Positions 50,533 through 59,421 of a stretch of 64,000 nt of DNA are shown here, one piece after another (the first letter of the stretch is position 1; every line of letters begins with the position of its first letter). The position numbers and the translations under genes were made by a program. The stretch spans positions 45,906-109,905 of the forward strand of contig CAUGSS010000005.1 in NCBI GenBank assembly GCA_959602365.1. Reading direction: 5' to 3'. Under the pieces are notes generated by a model. It saw nothing but the letters and a program-made list of their open reading frames with translations. It made no database searches and had not been told where the DNA came from. This DNA comes from an uncultured Eubacteriales bacterium (GTDB lineage Bacteria; Bacillota; Clostridia; Oscillospirales; Oscillospiraceae).

Positions 50533-50966
50533 TTCCCGAGGCCCGGGCCATCAAGGATGTGCTCCGGGACGCGGATGCCCACGCCGCCGCTGTGGCGGAG
50601 GAGCTGCTGGGGCTGGAGGCGCCGGAACCGGAGCCGGTGGCGGCGCTGCTGTGCATTTACATCGGCTTCAAGTATCTGCTGCCCGGCCAGGTCTCCCCGG
50701 GGGACACCCTGGAAGAGCTGGGCCGGCGCAGCCTGGAGCAGGTCAAGCGCAGCGGCAACACCGTCGCCGGCATGGATGTGCTGCCCCACTGCGGCAGCGC
50801 CTCCAGCGCCACCCACAAGAAGATCCTGCTGCTGCTGGCCCTCCAGCGGGAGCTGGGGGTCAAAATAGAGCCCCGGCAGGGCGCCGACTGTGAGACGGTG
50901 GCCCAGCTGGCCGCGCTGCTGGCCCGGCTGCTGTCGGAAAAGGCGCGCCCGGCGTCCGGCGCCTGA
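50523..50966 (+). CDS. Small Cys-motif protein, cassette A
   Basis: 147 residues; ATG 50523 lies inside the end of the FucI-like gene. The best conserved part versus cassette B is CGSASSATHKKILLLLALQ (Cys 90), matching CSGASSVITKKVLLMKAAQ in cassette B, followed by ELGVKIEP and DCETVAQLAALLARLL. The helix order resembles an acyl-carrier-like domain with Cys near the place of the phosphopantetheine Ser, which is a guess. Coupling to FucI-like and SufE-like genes suggests it carries or accepts sulfur. Not otherwise recognised. Confidence 0.7.
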   Translation: MPLIPEARAIKDVLRDADAHAAAVAEELLGLEAPEPEPVAALLCIYIGFKYLLPGQVSPGDTLEELGRRSLEQVKRSGNTVAGMDVLPHCGSASSATHKKILLLLALQRELGVKIEPRQGADCETVAQLAALLARLLSEKARPASGA

Positions 50967-51001
50967 GCATACAACACGCAACCAAAGAGAGGAGGACGGG
51001 C

Positions 51002-51421
51002 ATGCTGGCGGAGCGGATGGAGGAGCTGAGAGAGGAGTTCGCCGATTTGGAGGAGCCCTTTCAGCGCTATTCCCTGCTGCTGGGTCTGGCGGCCTATGCG
51101 CCCCAGCTGCCCTGCCCTTTTTCCGATGAGGAGCACCTGTTCCGGGGGTGCCAGACCAAGGTCTGGCTCTCTGTCACCTGGGAAGCTCAGGTGCCCAATA
51201 TTCAGGTCACCAGCGACTCCATGCTGCTGCGGGGAGTCGGCCTGGTGCTGATGCGGCTGCTGAACGGCCTGCCCCTGGAGGAATACCGGGAGTTGGACCG
51301 CTGGGATATTCCGGCGGCCATGGGGCTGAGCGAGATGTTCACCAGTCAGCGCCAACAGGGAATCACCGCGCTCCTCCGGGAGATCCAGCGGCAGATCCAA
51401 GAGAAAACAGCCCGTGAGTGA
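51002..51421 (+). CDS. SufE-like sulfur acceptor, cassette A
   Basis: 139 residues. SufE signature with the acceptor Cys in FRGCQTKVWLSV (Cys 50), and NGLPLEEYRELD and ITALLREIQRQI in the C-terminal half. SufE takes the persulfide from SufS and hands it on. The presence of a SufE without SufBCD, next to the FucI-like and Cys-motif genes, argues for a task other than Fe-S assembly. AGGAGG lies 35 bp after the previous stop. Confidence 0.88.
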   Translation: MLAERMEELREEFADLEEPFQRYSLLLGLAAYAPQLPCPFSDEEHLFRGCQTKVWLSVTWEAQVPNIQVTSDSMLLRGVGLVLMRLLNGLPLEEYRELDRWDIPAAMGLSEMFTSQRQQGITALLREIQRQIQEKTARE

Positions 51422-51508
51422 CCGGCTCCGCCCGGGGCCGGGGAGGGAAGGCTGTTTTGAGTGCTTTGGAAAAGAGAGCGATCACGAAACGAAAAGGGAG
51501 GAACCTGC

Positions 51509-52924
51509 ATGCTAAGAAACAAAAAATTTGCCAAGTATGCTGTCGCGTTTAACATTCTTGGCATTGTCTTTAACTTCATGTATTCCGGTCTGCAAAACGA
51601 CCACATCAATATCATTCAGGGCTTTTCCGCCTGGACCAACGACTTCACCCTGATTCCGCTGACCATTGGTAACCTGGTCTGCATCGTGCTGACCTTTATC
51701 TATGGCACCCTGTTCATCAAGGTGGGCATCAAGAAAACCCTGATCCCCTGCATCATCCTGTCCGCGCTGGGCTGCCTGGGTATCGCGGCCGCCAACGGCG
51801 TCGCCGCCGTCAGCGGTGTGCCCATCAACACTGTGATTCCGGGCCAGGGCGGCGTCGCCGGCAACTATGTGCTGTATGCCGTGTCCATCTTTGTGGTGCG
51901 CTGCACCTGCATGTGCTTCCAGCTCTCCGGCTTCATGATGGCGGCCAACTGGTTCATCAAGAACCGGGGCAAGGTCATGGGTATCATCACCCTGGGCTCC
52001 CCGCTGTTCTCTGTGATCGGTACTTCCGTCATGACCAGCTTTATCTCCAAGAATCTGGGCGGTGACTACCGTCCCTTCTATGTGGGCATCTGCGTGCTGC
52101 TGGTCATCATCGCCGTGCTGGTGGCCCTGCTGCTGAAGGACACCCCGGAAGAGGTGGGCCTGCATCCCGACGGCACCGACCACGCCCCCAAGTCCGAGGA
52201 GAACGTGGAGGAAGAGCACCTCACCGTCCGTCAGGTGCTGTCCAAGGCCAAAGCCTGGTGGCTGATCGTCTCCTACGGCGTGTTCCAGTACATCATCAAC
52301 GCCTGCATGGCCTCCATGGTGGTGTGGTTCACCTATCTGGTAGTCAGCAATGCTGACGCCGTGGCCGCCGGCGCCATGGGCGCCGCGTTTGCCGGAATGG
52401 GCGGCCTGGAGGGACAGGGCGCCATGGTGCTCTTCGTGAACCAGGCCAGCAGATGGCTGTCCGTGGGCGCCATCCTGGGCATTCCCATGTCCTTCCTGTT
52501 CGGCGTGCTGGACGACAAGATCGGTTCCGTCAAGACCTCCATCATCCTGGGCATCACGGAGCTGCTGCCCATCATCGGCCTGATGTATCAGCAGATCGCG
52601 GTGCAGAACACCGGTTCCTGCAACGTGCCCATGCTCATCCTCTGGGGCTTCGGCGTGGCCTGCATGACCGGCGGTGTGCCCACCATGCACCCCTGCATCA
52701 CCGCAGCCGCCTATGGCCGCCGGGAGTATCAGTCTGCCAACCGGATCATCATGTCCATCCAGCTGATCCCCATGGCCTTCGCCGCCACCATCTCTGCCTT
52801 CTTCATCAACCGCGGTATGGGCTTCCAGTACTGGATCGCCATGATTATCCTGGTCCTGATCGGCATCGCCGCCTGCCTGCCGCTGCTGAAGATGAAGGAC
52901 GCCAACGCGGCCGACCGCGCTTAA
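51509..52924 (+). CDS. MFS transporter (OFA-like), cassette A
   Basis: 471 residues, about 12 membrane segments: FNILGIVFNFMYSGLQ, GTLFIKVGIKKTLIP, the loop KDTPEEVGLHPDGTDHAPKS, and FQYIINACMASMVVWFTYLV. Longer than the MFS at 39454 and with an extra segment around 290-330. The first helix context (LQNDHINIIQGF) differs from sugar carriers. Fourth gene of cassette A; likely imports its substrate or exports the product. ATG 51509 has GGGAGG. Terminator at 53005-53041. Confidence 0.85.
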   Translation: MLRNKKFAKYAVAFNILGIVFNFMYSGLQNDHINIIQGFSAWTNDFTLIPLTIGNLVCIVLTFIYGTLFIKVGIKKTLIPCIILSALGCLGIAAANGVAAVSGVPINTVIPGQGGVAGNYVLYAVSIFVVRCTCMCFQLSGFMMAANWFIKNRGKVMGIITLGSPLFSVIGTSVMTSFISKNLGGDYRPFYVGICVLLVIIAVLVALLLKDTPEEVGLHPDGTDHAPKSEENVEEEHLTVRQVLSKAKAWWLIVSYGVFQYIINACMASMVVWFTYLVVSNADAVAAGAMGAAFAGMGGLEGQGAMVLFVNQASRWLSVGAILGIPMSFLFGVLDDKIGSVKTSIILGITELLPIIGLMYQQIAVQNTGSCNVPMLILWGFGVACMTGGVPTMHPCITAAAYGRREYQSANRIIMSIQLIPMAFAATISAFFINRGMGFQYWIAMIILVLIGIAACLPLLKMKDANAADRA

Positions 52925-53004
52925 TTTTCCTGCCTCCTTCCCTGGGCGGGACGCCGCTCCCTCCTCACTCATTCTGCGGCGTCTTGCCAGACTCTTCAAA
53001 GTGG
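52925..53004. other. Intergenic, no gene
   Basis: Contains nothing recognisable before the terminator. Confidence 0.3.
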
Positions 53005-53041
53005 CCCCCGGCCGTCTTCGGACGGCCGGGGGTTGCTTTTT
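53005..53041 (+). terminator. Rho-independent terminator of cassette A
   Basis: Perfect 12-bp stem (CCCCCGGCCGTC 53005-53016; complement 53021-53032), TTCG tetraloop, then TTGCTTTTTG. Confidence 0.92.
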
Positions 53042-53219
53042 GTCTGCCCTTGGGGAGGGCGGAGGGAATCGCCGCCGGAGCGCCATGCGGGCGGCATCGC
53101 TTCGCCGGGGGCATTGCCCGGGCGGGCAGATGTCACAGAGTGTGGGCGGAGGGATGAGGACAAAGCGCAAGGGCGCGCCGCAAGGGAAGCGGCGCGCCCT
53201 TATCCATAGCGTCAAGATG
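53042..53219. other. Intergenic between convergent cassettes
   Basis: Contains a 13-bp inverted repeat near 53168-53200 (AAGGGCGCGCCGC with its complement, 7-nt loop) without strong T-run; it may end cassette B. No gene is seen. Confidence 0.5.
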
Positions 53220-53645
53220 TCAAAAAGGGGATTGGGAATCGGTTTGAGACAACTGCCGGCGGATTTCCGGCAGGAGACCGGCCACTCCGGCGGTGCGGGT
53301 GGAGGAGAAATGTTCCGAAAGCCCCAGCTCCTGCAGCAGGTTGAAGTCGCTCCGGAGTACCTCCTCCACCGGCTGCCCCTCCAGCAGCTCCCGAAACAGC
53401 GCCAGCACCCCGCGGATGATCAGGGTATCGCTGTCCGCCGCCAGGCGGCACACGCCGGCATCCGCCCGGGCGCACAGCCAGACCTGGGACTGGCAGCCCC
53501 GGTAGCTGTACTCCGCCCGGCGCACCTCCGGAGGAGGGGCCAGCAGCGCGGACAGCTCGGTCAGATAGGCATAGCGGGCAAAGCCGTCGGGCAGAGAGGC
53601 AAACTCTTCTTTCAGGGTCTGAAGGGTCTCAGCGATGGTTGTCAT
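53220..53645 (-). CDS. SufE-like sulfur acceptor, cassette B
   Basis: 141 residues. YSYRGCQSQVWLCARADAG has the acceptor Cys (Cys 51), and LFRELLEGQPVEEVLRSDF and SSTRTAGVAGLLPEIRRQL follow. It is homologous to the cassette A SufE-like protein, but clearly diverged. It begins 1 bp after the stop of the Cys-motif gene. Both SufE-like proteins could be served by the single sufS at 46583. Confidence 0.88.
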   Translation of the reverse strand: MTTIAETLQTLKEEFASLPDGFARYAYLTELSALLAPPPEVRRAEYSYRGCQSQVWLCARADAGVCRLAADSDTLIIRGVLALFRELLEGQPVEEVLRSDFNLLQELGLSEHFSSTRTAGVAGLLPEIRRQLSQTDSQSPF

Positions 53646-53646
53646 G

Positions 53647-54060
53647 TCAAGTCTTCCTCTGTTCCAGGATGGCCGCCGTCAAGTCCTCCAGCGTCTGGAT
53701 GGAGGCGGACTGGGCGGGGGAGAGGGCGATGCGGAAGTCCTCCTGGGCCGCCTTCATCAGCAGCACCTTTTTGGTGATGACCGAGGAGGCGCCGCTGCAG
53801 CCCCGGGAGATGTCCCCCAGCAGCTTGCCCTCCTTTTTGAGCCGCAGGATCTTCCTCAGGCTCAGGTCGGCCAGATCCATCAGCCCGCCCGCCTCCCCGT
53901 CCCCGTCGCTGAGCAGGAACTTGTCCCGCACATAGCGGCGGATCAGCGGCAGGGCGTCCTCCATGCAGGGGCGCTCCAGCGCGTCAAAGGCGTCCACCCA
54001 CCGGCGGGAATCCCAGGCGGCGGTGCTGACCCGCTGGAAGATCGCCTTTCGGTCGGCCAT
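53647..54060 (-). CDS. Small Cys-motif protein, cassette B
   Basis: 137 residues. The conserved motif is CSGASSVITKKVLLMKAAQE (Cys 88), followed by DFRIALSPAQSASIQTLEDL; the end resembles ACP helices (acidic turn then TLEDL-x2-AI). The N-terminal half differs from cassette A but is also helical. It starts 3 bp after the FucI-like gene's stop. Role inferred only from context: sulfur or acyl carrier, or Fe-S or persulfide acceptor. Confidence 0.7.
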   Translation of the reverse strand: MADRKAIFQRVSTAAWDSRRWVDAFDALERPCMEDALPLIRRYVRDKFLLSDGDGEAGGLMDLADLSLRKILRLKKEGKLLGDISRGCSGASSVITKKVLLMKAAQEDFRIALSPAQSASIQTLEDLTAAILEQRKT

Positions 54061-54063
54061 GGC

Positions 54064-55611
54064 TCAGGCGGTGATGACTTCCAGGCCCAGCAGCTTGCCC
54101 AGGGCCACCACCTGGTCGAAGCAGTCGCCGTAGACCAGCGGCACATGGTTGCCCACTTCCAGCTGCTTCTGGAAGAAGTCGTTGCCGTCCTTGACCCGGA
54201 AGAACACGCCCTCAGAGCAGGAGTAGTCGCCGTAGCCCACGCCGCCCACGATCTCGCCCTTGGCCACAAACAGCTTGTCGCAGGCCGGGGAGATGCGGCA
54301 CATGGTGATGGGGGTGCCGGCGTCCTGGGAGAAGTCATAGCGCAGGGTAGCGCCGAAGCCGCTGGCGGCGAAGGGGCGGATGGCGTAGGGGGCCTTGGGG
54401 GCGTCCCAGCCCCGCATATTGCGCCGGGGCACCGCGTGCCAGGTCAGAATCACGTTGTCCGGATCGGCCTTCACCACGTCCAGGCACTTGTCGTCAATGT
54501 CGGTGTGGAAGAAGGGAGACAGGCCGTAGCGGCCGGTGGTCATGGCCTTGGCGTCGTGGGTGGTGTTGCCCATGTAGGCCGGGGCGTCGGCAAAGGTGGA
54601 CAGGATGGCGATGGACAGGGCGGCGGGGATGTCGTACTCGCAGGCGGAGGGCACGCCCATCTCACCCAGCAGGGAGTGGGTCAGGCAGAAGGTCATGTGC
54701 TCCTGGTTGAGCCGGCGGGTGGCGCAGGCGTCGGGACAGGGGGCGGCAAAGGCGTTGCAGCCGTAGTAGTCCAGCATCTTCTTCACAGTGATGTAGAACC
54801 GCTCGGAGTTGATGACTTCGGCGCGCTCCATGTCGCACTCCTGGGCGTTGCCGATCAGGTCGTCGGCCAGCGCCTCCATCTCCGCCACGTCCTCCTCGGT
54901 GGGGTTCAGGGCGGCCCGGCCGGGCAGGGTGTAGTTTTCGCCGGACTTGCCCACATGGGTCTGATCCAGCAGCTCGTGGATGTTCACAAAGGTGAACTGG
55001 GTGCCCAGCACATCGGTCACATGCTCCAGGTTGACAAAGTTGCCCATGTCGCTGATGGAGCGGGTGGTGCCGAACCGGGCGGCGCAGAGCACCCGGGTCT
55101 CCCGGAGCATCTTCTGCACCCGCAGCACCTCCAGGAAGTCCACGGTCTCCTTCCAGGTCCGGTAGGCATAGGTCTTCAGGCCCCGGGCCCGGGTGGAGGC
55201 GGCCATGATGGTCTGCATGCACTGGGGGCCGGGGATGAGCACCATGGGCTTGCCCGCCTTCTGGCCGAAGTCAATCATCAGGTCGCTGAGCCGGCCCATG
55301 GGGCCCACCAGGTAGACATCCACCTGATCCCGGTCCGCCAGCATCTCCTCCAGCATGGCGGGAGTGACCAGGAACTCCTCGTTCCGGTCCATCCACAGCG
55401 GCTCCATCACGTTGAAGTGGGGGCTGGTCAGCTGTTCGGCCAGCTCCTCGTCGGCGCCTTTGATGAGCTCCTGGTTGGCCATGTCGTCGAACTCCTTGGT
55501 GAGCTCGAAGCCCTTGCCCATCCGACAGGGGCCCTCAAAGACGTAGTCGTGGTGCAGGGTGACGTAGATGGGTTTAATGTTCAGCTTAGTGTCTTTTCCC
55601 AGATGCAGCAT
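54064..55611 (-). CDS. FucI/AraA-fold isomerase-like protein, cassette B
   Basis: 515 residues. LNIKPIYVTLHHDYVFEGPC aligns with cassette A; then CNAFAAPCPDACATRRLNQE and GVPSACEYDIPAALSIAILS with the Glu-x-Asp metal box; LTWHAVPRRN supplies the His. Fewer extra Cys than in A (TFCLTHSLLGE). Core catalytic-type residues are intact, so it is likely active. ATG 55611 has AAGGAGG; the longer open frame to 55797 includes the promoter. It leads a minus-strand unit with the Cys-motif and SufE-like genes. Confidence 0.8.
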   Translation of the reverse strand: MLHLGKDTKLNIKPIYVTLHHDYVFEGPCRMGKGFELTKEFDDMANQELIKGADEELAEQLTSPHFNVMEPLWMDRNEEFLVTPAMLEEMLADRDQVDVYLVGPMGRLSDLMIDFGQKAGKPMVLIPGPQCMQTIMAASTRARGLKTYAYRTWKETVDFLEVLRVQKMLRETRVLCAARFGTTRSISDMGNFVNLEHVTDVLGTQFTFVNIHELLDQTHVGKSGENYTLPGRAALNPTEEDVAEMEALADDLIGNAQECDMERAEVINSERFYITVKKMLDYYGCNAFAAPCPDACATRRLNQEHMTFCLTHSLLGEMGVPSACEYDIPAALSIAILSTFADAPAYMGNTTHDAKAMTTGRYGLSPFFHTDIDDKCLDVVKADPDNVILTWHAVPRRNMRGWDAPKAPYAIRPFAASGFGATLRYDFSQDAGTPITMCRISPACDKLFVAKGEIVGGVGYGDYSCSEGVFFRVKDGNDFFQKQLEVGNHVPLVYGDCFDQVVALGKLLGLEVITA

Positions 55612-55854
55612 GTTTTTTCCTCCTTGATGCATGGCGTGGGTGGTGTGTTTCTGGGGCCATTGTACCCCCGCCTGCGGGAGAAGGGAAACAACTGTTTCTC
55701 CAATTATTCCAAATTGGTTGTTAATTATTGTGCAAATTGTGTAAAAACACACCGAATCAGTAGGAAAAGAAGGGGGATACAGGCTGAAATCGGACAACGT
55801 CGACGCGATTATTGCCGCTGGGTTGTCAATTGACTGGGATGGATTGGGAGCGGA
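55612..55854 (-). promoter_or_regulatory. Upstream region of cassette B
   Basis: AT-rich stretch (about 55680-55760). On the minus strand TACAAT at about 55670 is a possible -10. Short inverted repeats (such as TGTGT-AAAA-ACACA near 55740) could be regulator sites. No gene is seen. Confidence 0.45.
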
Positions 55855-56889
55855 TCAACATTCCACGGCCACCTTTAGGACGTTGTCCCTGCGGTGTTCA
55901 AACAGGTCGTATGCCGCGTCGATTTCCCCCAGAGGGAAGGTGTGGGTGAGCAGCCCCTCCGTGTCCAGCCTGCCCTGGGCGATGAGGTCCAGGATCTCCC
56001 TGCAGTGGCAGCCGTCCACCCCACCGGTTTTGAAGGTCAGGTTTTTGCCGTACATCTGGGGCAGCGGAAGGATTTGGTCCCGGTCATACAGCGCCACCAC
56101 GGTGACCACCGCGTTGGGCCTGGCGCAGGCCCAGGCCAGCTGGAAGCTGTCGCCCCCTCCGGCCACCTCCAGCACCGCGTCGGCCCCGCCGTGATCGCTG
56201 TGTCTTTGCACAAATTCGGCCAGCCCCTCCGGAGGGGCGGTCAGTACCCCGGGCGCCAGGGCCCGGGCGAAGGCCAGCCGCTGGGGGTCCCGGTCGCAGA
56301 CGATGATGCGCCGGGGGCTGAGCAGCCGGACACACTGGAGGGTGCAGATGCCGGTGGGGCCGGCGCCCAGAATGAGCACGGTGTCCTCCGGGCCGATTTC
56401 GGAGATCTGGGCCGCCCAGTAACCGGTGGAGAGCAGATCCCCCACCAGCAGCGCCTGGCGGTCGGAGACGTTGTCCGGGATCCGGTCCAGTCCCTGGTCG
56501 GCATAGGGGACCCGGACGTACTCTGCCTGGCCGCCGTCGATGCGGCAGCCCAGGGCCCAGCCCCCGTTGGGGTCGGTGCAGTTGTTGACCCAGCCCCTTT
56601 GGCAGAAAAAGCACTGGCCGCAGAAGGTCTCCACATTGACGGTCACCCGGTCTCCCGGGCGCACCGAGCGGACGGCATCGCCCACCTGTTCCACCACCCC
56701 CACCATCTCGTGGCCCACGGTGACACCGGGGACGGCCCGGGGGACGTGGCCGTGCTTGATGTGCAGGTCGCTGGTGCAGATGCTGCTCAGGGTGACTTTG
56801 ACAATGGCGTCCCGGTCATCCAGCAGGACGGGCTTGGGTTTGTTTTGCAGAGCGAAAGTTCCGGAGGAGACATAGGTATAGGCGAGCAT
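55855..56889 (-). CDS. Zinc-dependent medium-chain alcohol dehydrogenase
   Basis: 344 residues. SICTSDLHIKHGHVPRAVPG and GHEMVGVVEQVG give the catalytic zinc site (Cys, His, Glu); the structural-zinc Cys cluster is FCGQCFFCQRGWVNNC; ILGAGPTGICTLQC binds NAD(P). It is of the threonine/sorbitol dehydrogenase-like group acting on secondary alcohols or polyols. AAAGGAG before the ATG. It lies 49 bp after the LysR stop on the same strand, so they may be cotranscribed. Confidence 0.92.
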   Translation of the reverse strand: MLAYTYVSSGTFALQNKPKPVLLDDRDAIVKVTLSSICTSDLHIKHGHVPRAVPGVTVGHEMVGVVEQVGDAVRSVRPGDRVTVNVETFCGQCFFCQRGWVNNCTDPNGGWALGCRIDGGQAEYVRVPYADQGLDRIPDNVSDRQALLVGDLLSTGYWAAQISEIGPEDTVLILGAGPTGICTLQCVRLLSPRRIIVCDRDPQRLAFARALAPGVLTAPPEGLAEFVQRHSDHGGADAVLEVAGGGDSFQLAWACARPNAVVTVVALYDRDQILPLPQMYGKNLTFKTGGVDGCHCREILDLIAQGRLDTEGLLTHTFPLGEIDAAYDLFEHRRDNVLKVAVEC

Positions 56890-56938
56890 GTAAAAAACTC
56901 CTTTCGACGGCAGGTTTCGGGGCAGGGGGAGAGCGGCG

Positions 56939-57841
56939 TTATGGGGAGGACGCAGAGGCGCCGCTGTGAAAGAAGGCCGCCACGTCGCGGCGGAAGATAT
57001 GGGTCAATTCCCCTCGGGCGTGTTCCTTCCAGACAATGGAGAGAAAGATAGGATTGGTTGTCTCGATCCACCGAAAATCCTGGCTTCTCACATACCAGCT
57101 CCAGGGATGGAAGAGCCCGAATCCCCGGCCGGAGCAGATCGCTTGTAGAATAGAATCCCCATTGGGCATGGGAACTAGGATGGGTGAAAACCCTAGGGAG
57201 TTGCAGTATTGAATATCCGCCTGGCGGGTCACGCCGCCGTCCGTGTCCAGCACATAGAAGGGATCATGCTGAAAGTCTTTAGGGCAGAGGTGAGGGCGGC
57301 GGGCCAGCGGGTTTTTTGCGGAGTAGAGAAATATGCCGTTTTCCCGGACGATGACTTCCGAGCGCAGGCCCGGTGTGACATCGGCCAAGATCTGCAATTG
57401 AATGCACAGGTCATAGGCCCCGGCCAACAGGTCGTGATTCAGCTTTTCCAGGGGCTGGCGCTCAAAGATCATCTGGACATAGGGGTGTTCCACCTGCCAG
57501 CGGTCAATCAAGGGCTGTATTTTTTGGATAAAGTCCAGCCCTTCAATGACGCCGATGCGCAGCGTCCCCGACAGCGTGCCGTTCTCCTCCTGGGCTTTTT
57601 GCAGAGCCTGGGTGAAGTCATCCCGGCTGCGGGCAAAAAAGTCCCGCATGGTGATACCCGCCGGCGTCAGCCGGAGCTGGGTCTTGACGGAGCGGTCGAA
57701 CAGCCGGACCCCCAGCTCTGTCTCCAGATTGGAGATCTGTTTGCTCAGGGAGGGCTGGGTGATATACAGCTCCGCCGCGGCTTTGGTGAAGCTCATGTGC
57801 TTGACGACACACAGAAAATAGTTGATTTGCAGGGAAGTCAC
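56939..57841 (-). CDS. LysR-family regulator of the transporter/GRE unit
   Basis: 300 residues from GTG 57841 (AAGGAAG 9 nt upstream); a GTG at 57850 is less likely. Winged helix: SLQINYFLCVVKHMSFTKAA, ITQPSLSKQISNLETELGVR. It is divergent from the GntP-like transporter gene, and the 221-bp region between holds a perfect palindrome at 57929-57946. It likely controls the transporter, GRE and activase in response to their substrate. Confidence 0.9.
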   Translation of the reverse strand: MTSLQINYFLCVVKHMSFTKAAAELYITQPSLSKQISNLETELGVRLFDRSVKTQLRLTPAGITMRDFFARSRDDFTQALQKAQEENGTLSGTLRIGVIEGLDFIQKIQPLIDRWQVEHPYVQMIFERQPLEKLNHDLLAGAYDLCIQLQILADVTPGLRSEVIVRENGIFLYSAKNPLARRPHLCPKDFQHDPFYVLDTDGGVTRQADIQYCNSLGFSPILVPMPNGDSILQAICSGRGFGLFHPWSWYVRSQDFRWIETTNPIFLSIVWKEHARGELTHIFRRDVAAFFHSGASASSP

Positions 57842-57928
57842 AGAAGACACCTTCCTTATCCGCGCCAGCGGGGGCATTGGCAAAAGAGGCCGTCGGAATT
57901 GATCCAGGGCAGAAATTTGTGCAATATC

Positions 57929-57948
57929 TATAGCTGATTGGCTATAAT
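57929..57948 (+). promoter_or_regulatory. LysR-type operator and -10 of the GRE unit
   Basis: TATAGC-N6-GCTATA (57929-57946) is a perfect 6-bp inverted repeat. TATAAT (57943-57948) overlaps its right arm and could be the -10 for either the transporter unit or the LysR gene. Confidence 0.65.
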
Positions 57949-58061
57949 ATAGCCTCTTAAATAGCAATTTGTCAATTGGAAATGGACATGATATGCTGAC
58001 TTTGCCGGCAAAGAAACGTGAATGCGACAGAAAGACAGATAGAAAGAAGGAGGGAACCTTC

Positions 58062-59393
58062 ATGCAAATCATCGGCCTGCTATCCATCCTCATCGCCTTC
58101 TTCGCCCTTGTATTTTTCTCCTTTAAGGGCTATTCCCTGCTGTACATAGCGCCCCTGTGCGCACTGTTTGTGGCCATCTGCAACCAGCTGCCGCTGCTCA
58201 CCGCCTTTACAGAGATCTTCATGGGCGGTTTCTCCGGCATCGTCAAGGACCTGTTTTTGATTTTCTTGAGCGCCATCCTGATGGGCCGGCTCTATATGGA
58301 CTCCGGTGCGGCGCTGTCCATTGCCAAGTTTCTGATGAACCTGTTCGGCCGCAAATCCACCGGCAAGCGCAAGCAGACCATCGCCATTGCCATCTGTGGC
58401 CTTACCGGGTTTGCCCTTGCCTATGGGGGCATCGACACCTTCTGCGTGCTGTTCACCCTGTTCCCCGTGGTGCTGACGGTCTGTAAAGAGGCAGACATTC
58501 CCCGCAAGTACATGCTTGGCATCCTGAACATCGGTGTGGCCACGGCGGCGGTGAGCCCCGGCGCGCCGCTGGTGCCCAACTACATCCCCATGGAGATTCT
58601 GGGGACCTCCGCCTACGCGGGGCTGATCCCCGGCATTGTGGCGGCGCTGATCGTGTTCTGCGGCGGCATTTTCTATTGCTCCCGGGCGGTGCACCTGGCC
58701 AGTGACCGGGGAATGCACTTTGAGTACGGGCCGGTCAAGGTGGCGCCGGAGCGGGAGGGGCGGAAGTACCCCAACATCATTCTGGCCATCCTGCCCATTG
58801 TGGCGGTGATCCTGGTGTTCAACCTGACCGGAGCGCTGGTGGCCGCCCTCTTCGCCGGAGACGTGGTGGCCCTGCTGGCTCTGGGCTGGTTCTACGATCC
58901 CCAGGAGGGACAGAGTAAGCTGCGGACCATTGTGGGTTCGCTGAATGAGGGCTGCAAGACTGCGGCGGAGTCCATCTGTCTGATGGCCATTTTGGTGGGC
59001 TTTGCCGCCGTGGTCCAGGCCACCCCTGTGTTTGACAATATCGTCAATGTGCTGATGGGCCTGCCCATCCCGGCCATGTTGCTGGTGGTGCTGTCGGTGG
59101 CCATCATTGTGGCCTTTACCGGGTCGCCTCCCGCCGGCCTTCAGATCATCCTCCCCATTCTCAGCACTGTGCTGGTAGGGGTGGCGCCGGAGGCCATCCA
59201 CCGGGTGGCCACCATCTCCACCCAGACCTTCGACACCCTGCCCTTCCAGGGGGCGGTGATCGTCACTCTGGGCCTGTGCGGACTGACCCATAAAGAGGGC
59301 TACTTCCCGGTCATGATGACCACCGTCATCTGGACGGGGGCGGCGGCCGTGGTGGCGGCGCTGATGCTGACCTTCTTCCCCGGCCTGGCCTGA
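58062..59393 (+). CDS. GntP-like transporter of the GRE unit
   Basis: 443 residues, about 12 membrane segments. MQIIGLLSILIAFFALVF, then ALAYGGIDTFCVLF, AAVSPGAPLVPNYIP and a C-terminal STQTFDTLPFQGAV typical of GntP/CitM-type carriers. It likely imports a carboxylated substrate for the downstream enzymes. ATG 58062 has AGAAGGAGG; the longer frame to 57969 lacks a site. It is the first gene of a unit with the GRE and activase. Confidence 0.87.
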   Translation: MQIIGLLSILIAFFALVFFSFKGYSLLYIAPLCALFVAICNQLPLLTAFTEIFMGGFSGIVKDLFLIFLSAILMGRLYMDSGAALSIAKFLMNLFGRKSTGKRKQTIAIAICGLTGFALAYGGIDTFCVLFTLFPVVLTVCKEADIPRKYMLGILNIGVATAAVSPGAPLVPNYIPMEILGTSAYAGLIPGIVAALIVFCGGIFYCSRAVHLASDRGMHFEYGPVKVAPEREGRKYPNIILAILPIVAVILVFNLTGALVAALFAGDVVALLALGWFYDPQEGQSKLRTIVGSLNEGCKTAAESICLMAILVGFAAVVQATPVFDNIVNVLMGLPIPAMLLVVLSVAIIVAFTGSPPAGLQIILPILSTVLVGVAPEAIHRVATISTQTFDTLPFQGAVIVTLGLCGLTHKEGYFPVMMTTVIWTGAAAVVAALMLTFFPGLA

Positions 59394-59421
59394 GATCAAT
59401 GATGGCAAGGAGGAATTGCAT

